NCBI GenBank assembly: GCA_015501055.1
Contig: JADNYV010000002.1
Location: forward strand, 930,001-994,000
DNA from: Mucidula mucida
Taxonomy: Eukaryota > Basidiomycota > Agaricomycetes > Agaricales > Physalacriaceae
Length of the DNA: 64,000 nucleotides
Direction: 5' to 3'
Both the position numbers and the translations under genes were made by a program. This document shows, piece by piece, positions 58,401 to 64,000 of this stretch; position 1 is the first letter of the stretch; each line of letters begins with the position of its first letter. The notes under the pieces are model-generated. The model had not been told where the DNA came from, made no database searches, and was given only the letters and a program-made list of their open reading frames with translations.

Positions 58401-59247
58401 CTCATGGGCATGAGAAGGATTTCAAGCCAGTCTTTTTGAAGGGATTGTTCAGGTATGTTGTACCCCCATCGCTCTTTTACGCATTCTAAATTGCCTCCTA
58501 GTGTGGCCACAACTTCGACGAAGTCTCCTCCCGTCATCAAAGCTGATATTAAACGCGTCCTTGATCGCATGCAGGTCCAGTACCGCGAAATCAAGACTGG
58601 GTTTGAATGCATTCATCTCCCTTCCATTGATATGTCTTCAGTGGAGCAGCCCATGTCACCTTCTCGTCATCATCATCAGTCTTCCACGGGCTCTGGGGAA
58701 CCGTCGACGCCGCGCGCATCAATCGTAAAGAAGGCCTCTAAACTTTCTTTTGTCAAAAAGTCCTCCAAGGAGCGGGATGCGTCAGTCGACAAGGACCGTC
58801 CATCGGGGCTGTCCAGTGGATCATCGTCTTTCTTCAATGTCTCCTCGCATCATACAACAGTGCCAGAGAATGGAGTGGTAGCGTCACCTTCAGTGGAAAT
58901 CGATGTCTCCCCGCCATCCCCTCAACCTGCCAAGACAAAAGTGCTTCCCCCAATACCAAAGGACTTTGCATCGGGTGCAATCAGTGCCCGCAGTCTGAGT
59001 CCTATGCCTACCGGAGAAGTGGACCGCGACGTGTTTGAGACGATGGGGAATAACTCCCTGTCTGTACGTTTCGAAATCAATATTGTAAAGGTCAGATATC
59101 ACTCTTATAATAGTTCTGCATGTTACCAAACATTTTATTCAGGTTCCCTGGCTACCATTCCATGGCATACAATTCCGACGCGCAAGTGGAGACGGGTGGC
59201 AATATCAGATGCTTGCTAGACGGGTTCTGACAGAGCTGAAGTTATGA
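55442..59247 (+). CDS. KIN1: KIN1/PAR-1/MARK-family Ser/Thr kinase
   Basis: A disordered Ser/Pro-rich leader precedes the kinase domain: [47 protein letters not shown], and the catalytic loop split by an intron (NNVVHR / DLKIENILI). Further motifs are [31 protein letters not shown] and [21 protein letters not shown] long linker carries [20 protein letters not shown]. The last exons hold a C-terminal KA1 domain ([40 protein letters not shown]), which binds acidic phospholipids and autoinhibits. KIN1 kinases control polarity, exocytosis and the ER stress response. The activation-loop Thr (ST in HLSTF) is present. Confidence 0.93.
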
Positions 59248-59720
59248 TACTTTATATGATATGAGCAGGATATGTCTCTCCTTGGTGATTTCTCCGGCAA
59301 CACTATGCTTTCGATGTGGACGTTTTCGTGGCGGTTCTCCCTATCCCGGTGCTCTCGGGCGTGTTATTTATGCGTATCATCAGGTTCACGTTATAAACGA
59401 TAATAATTTGAGTTTGTGGAGGTTTTCATCGCCGCGAATTGTTCGTGTTGCAAGATGCTGCGCAATCTGGTACACCTGAGGCCTCATGAGTCCCCGCGGC
59501 ACTCACTCAGCGATAAGTAACCAAGCTTTTGAGATGGGCTATTGGCCATCTCAGAGCAGAATTTTGGAACAATTATGTAGACAGAAATGCCAGGAGTGAG
59601 TAAATCGTCGATTGTGATAAAGCAATACTTCGTGAGCGCCAAGATTGAGTTCAAGGCTGTTCGTGATGCCGAGTAAAGTCCTGCAGTCCAAATCGGGTTG
59701 TTGCTGTCCTCTGCTCATTC
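59248..59720. other. Intergenic region, KIN1-type kinase / PAP2 phosphatase
   Basis: These 473 bp contain the kinase 3' UTR and the PAP2 promoter. A short hairpin (GAGATGG-gctattgg-CCATCTC, 59531-59552) is a 7-bp perfect stem with an 8-nt loop; whether it matters for 3'-end formation is unknown. No gene is seen. Confidence 0.4.
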
Positions 59721-61417
59721 ATGTCATACGCTCGACTTCCGGAGCCCTCTCATCCGACTCCTATGCCATCCTTCAAGCCTTCCTTTCTGTCCCCTAACAA
59801 TTTTCGTCCCAACCCTCAAATGTCCGCCGTAAGACGGCGCAAACTAATATTCTCTTATGCTCCCGACTGGTGCGCGCCGTTGCGGCTGCTCACACGACTG
59901 TTCTCACTCATTTCAGGATTCTGACGATTGCTTTGGCGTATGAATTCGAGCGATCCATCATCCGAGTTTTGGCTCAAGATTGTTCACAGAGCCATTTTCT
60001 TCTCTTTGGACAAGGTGGAAGGGTACCGCCGCGTATTCTCTTTGGAAGATACTTCGTACGTTGTCAAGACTGTCCTGACATTTGTAAAGCTCACTCCAAG
60101 CCAGTCTTCGCCATCCGTGAGCTTGTCCAGTGTTCATTCGTCTCGCAGGACTTGATTCCCTCATGTCTAGTTACGCTGTACATGAGCGTGTCCCTGTAAG
60201 TCCCCCAACGTGTTGTCCGCCTGTCCTTCTCAATCCTCGCGCCCACAGAACATTGCTCTTTACATGATATGTTTCGTCGCTCCCTTCGTCATCCAACCCA
60301 TCGTCAATCTCCTTACAATCCGGTCGTGGTGGGATCTCCATAATGGTGTGTTGCTCTTACCGCATGTTGTGTTCTGTACTTATTGTCTGTAGGCACGCTT
60401 GGGTGTAAGCATCACTCTGGCACAGCCCATAACATTTATAATCTACAGCTCTACAGTGATTCTCGGATTGGCACTTACAGGTTCTATAACCCAATTCACG
60501 AAGATTACTGTTGGTCGTCCTCGACCTGGTACGCATCATGTATGAGCCATGTGAGTATACGGTAACGGGGCGCTTGCCTTTTAGATATTGTCGACCGCTG
60601 TCAGCCGCCCATAGGCGCTGTAGACCCAGTCTTTGGTTTGTCAAACTGGACAATCTGTACGCAAGAAGACAACAAACTACTACGCGATGGTTTCAGAAGT
60701 TTCCCCTCCGGACATTCAAGCAGTACGTCCATGACTCTCATGTGGCTATGTCTGAACTAGTATCAGTGTCCTTCGCCGGCCTCGGGTTCCTGGCGTTCTA
60801 CTTGGCTGGCAAATTGCATCTCTTTGATAAGCGTGGGCATACAGTGAACAGAATTTTGACGCACTGAGAAGACCTTGGAACTGAAATTTGGTTAGGGTAA
60901 AGCCTGGATATCGTTGTCGCCTTTCGCTGCTGCCGCGTTGGTTGCAATCTCGCGCAGCATGGATTACCGTCGTACGTGACTAGATATTTCCTTTCTCAAG
61001 AACACATCTGACAGATATATTCAAGACCACTGGCACGACATCCTGGTCGGCTCCCTTCTGGGAACAGTCATGTCCTTTTTCGCGTACCGCCAGTACTACC
61101 CCAGCCTGTCGTCAGAGTTGTCTCACCGCCCCTACTCACCTCGCATTAAGCACGAGGTCGAGGACGCCCTGCCATTGCATCACGACCATAGTTCTTCACA
61201 AGATCACACTACCTTTGGTAGTAGCAGCGGACGTCCTGGGATGGTTCGGCGGTACACGGATGAACCATTGCCTGCCGAGCAGTACGAGATGGATGGAACT
61301 GTTGTACGACCAGATCCAGGCTCACTTGAGGATGTGTGGCGGCAAGGCGAAGGCCAAGACAGTGTTCAGGAAGCTCAGCCAGCGCACCATCGTTCTTCGC
61401 CTGATCCTATTCGATAA
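59721..61417 (+). CDS. PAP2-family lipid phosphatase (DPP1/LPP1-type)
   Basis: A seven-or-so-exon gene encoding a six-helix membrane phosphatase that hydrolyses diacylglycerol pyrophosphate or phosphatidate. The start MSYARLPEPSHPTPMPSFKP leads to RRRKLIFSYAPDW and helices (ILTIALAAIFFSLDKVEGYR; LYMICFVAPFVIQPIVNLL). All three catalytic motifs are present: K-x6-R-P (KITVGRPRPD), PSGH (RSFPSGHSSS) and S-R-x5-H-x3-D (SRSMDYRHHWHD). The last is completed across an intron. The C-terminal tail is hydrophilic (PLHHDHSSSQDHTTFGSSSG). Introns at 59876 and 59937 have GTGCGC and GTATGA donors. Confidence 0.9.
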
Positions 61418-61807
61418 TTGGCGATTACATTTGTATATTTAGCGTCGCGATCTCTTGTATGCACACACTAATTGATTGTCATTTGAGCCACCATGGCGAA
61501 CGCGTATCCCACTTATCACCGTAGAGCAGGGGAAATTTCTCGTCCTCTCACGACGATAGGGCCTTCATTCCTCTCCGCCTTCTAAATGAGCTTTACCTGG
61601 GCGTTTGGTGTGGATGAACCGACTGTTACCTTGCTAATAGGCACTTATGTTTTCTTGACCTAACTCAACGCTAACCGATATCAGGCGGACATCCTTGTGA
61701 GCACCGTGCTAGTGTGATATCACGAAGCATTGATAATCCAAAGGATCAACAATTTCATTTTTTGCAGCGTTCTGTACTCTTTGTACAACAAGAATCATTC
61801 ACGTAGT
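61418..61807. other. Convergent intergenic region, PAP2 / Ca2+-ATPase
   Basis: These 390 bp between two stop codons should hold both 3' UTRs. I see no gene, repeat or RNA. Confidence 0.4.

Positions 61808-64000
<2,193 letters not shown>

Overview
The window is nuclear DNA from a filamentous basidiomycete, most likely an Agaricomycete. The genes are dense and monocistronic. They are cut by many short spliceosomal introns (about 45-70 nt, GT..CTNAC..AG). Recognisable families include the basidiomycete-type trehalose phosphorylase and several proteins I recognise only as basidiomycete-type hypothetical families. I see no rRNA, tRNA, CRISPR, transposon or viral sequence. About 36 protein genes fill the window, and the right edge cuts the last one.

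Layout. At 0.7-4.9 kb one gene reads through from an Ist1 (ESCRT-III regulator) domain into a TBC (Rab-GAP-like) domain. It is followed by a PIG-H homologue for GPI-anchor synthesis, a Cys-containing membrane protein, a 3'-truncated SMP-30/gluconolactonase and an F-box-like gene. From 11 to 20 kb lie a 2-oxoglutarate dioxygenase, the DEAD-box helicase RRP3, the TRAPP subunit Trs130/TRAPPC10 and phosphoserine aminotransferase. From 20 to 29 kb lie a small hypothetical gene, cytosolic HSP90 with an upstream heat-shock element, a TSC1/hamartin homologue, NAC-alpha and the tRNA wobble methyltransferase TRM9. From 29.8 to 40.4 kb lie a secreted double-psi beta-barrel protein, a hypothetical gene, a mitochondrial RCC1-repeat protein, an NIF/FCP1-like phosphatase domain protein, POL5/MYBBP1A and another hypothetical gene.

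From 40.6 to 62 kb the strand alternates almost gene by gene: trehalose phosphorylase (-), a TFIIB/BRF-like factor (+), ALG13 (-), P5C reductase (+), proteasome RPT3 (-), cap-binding CBP20 (+), an RRM-like protein (-), SNRNP27 (+), eIF1/SUI1 (-), a possible rRNA-processing factor (+), PPP4R2 (-), the KIN1-type kinase (+) and a PAP2 lipid phosphatase (+). The 3' two-thirds of a SERCA-like Ca2+-ATPase (-) runs off the right edge. Short divergent promoters (65-200 bp) and tightly packed convergent 3' ends are the rule. This is ordinary euchromatic housekeeping DNA, not an accessory island.

Two things stand out. First, the Ist1-TBC fusion appears to lack both catalytic fingers of the TBC domain. 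Second, at least eleven places in six genes need one missing base to keep the obvious reading frame, always a deletion and usually in a short homopolymer. One is in P5C reductase, a single-pathway biosynthetic gene. I read these mainly as base-level assembly errors rather than pseudogenes, and they affect how the gene models here should be trusted.
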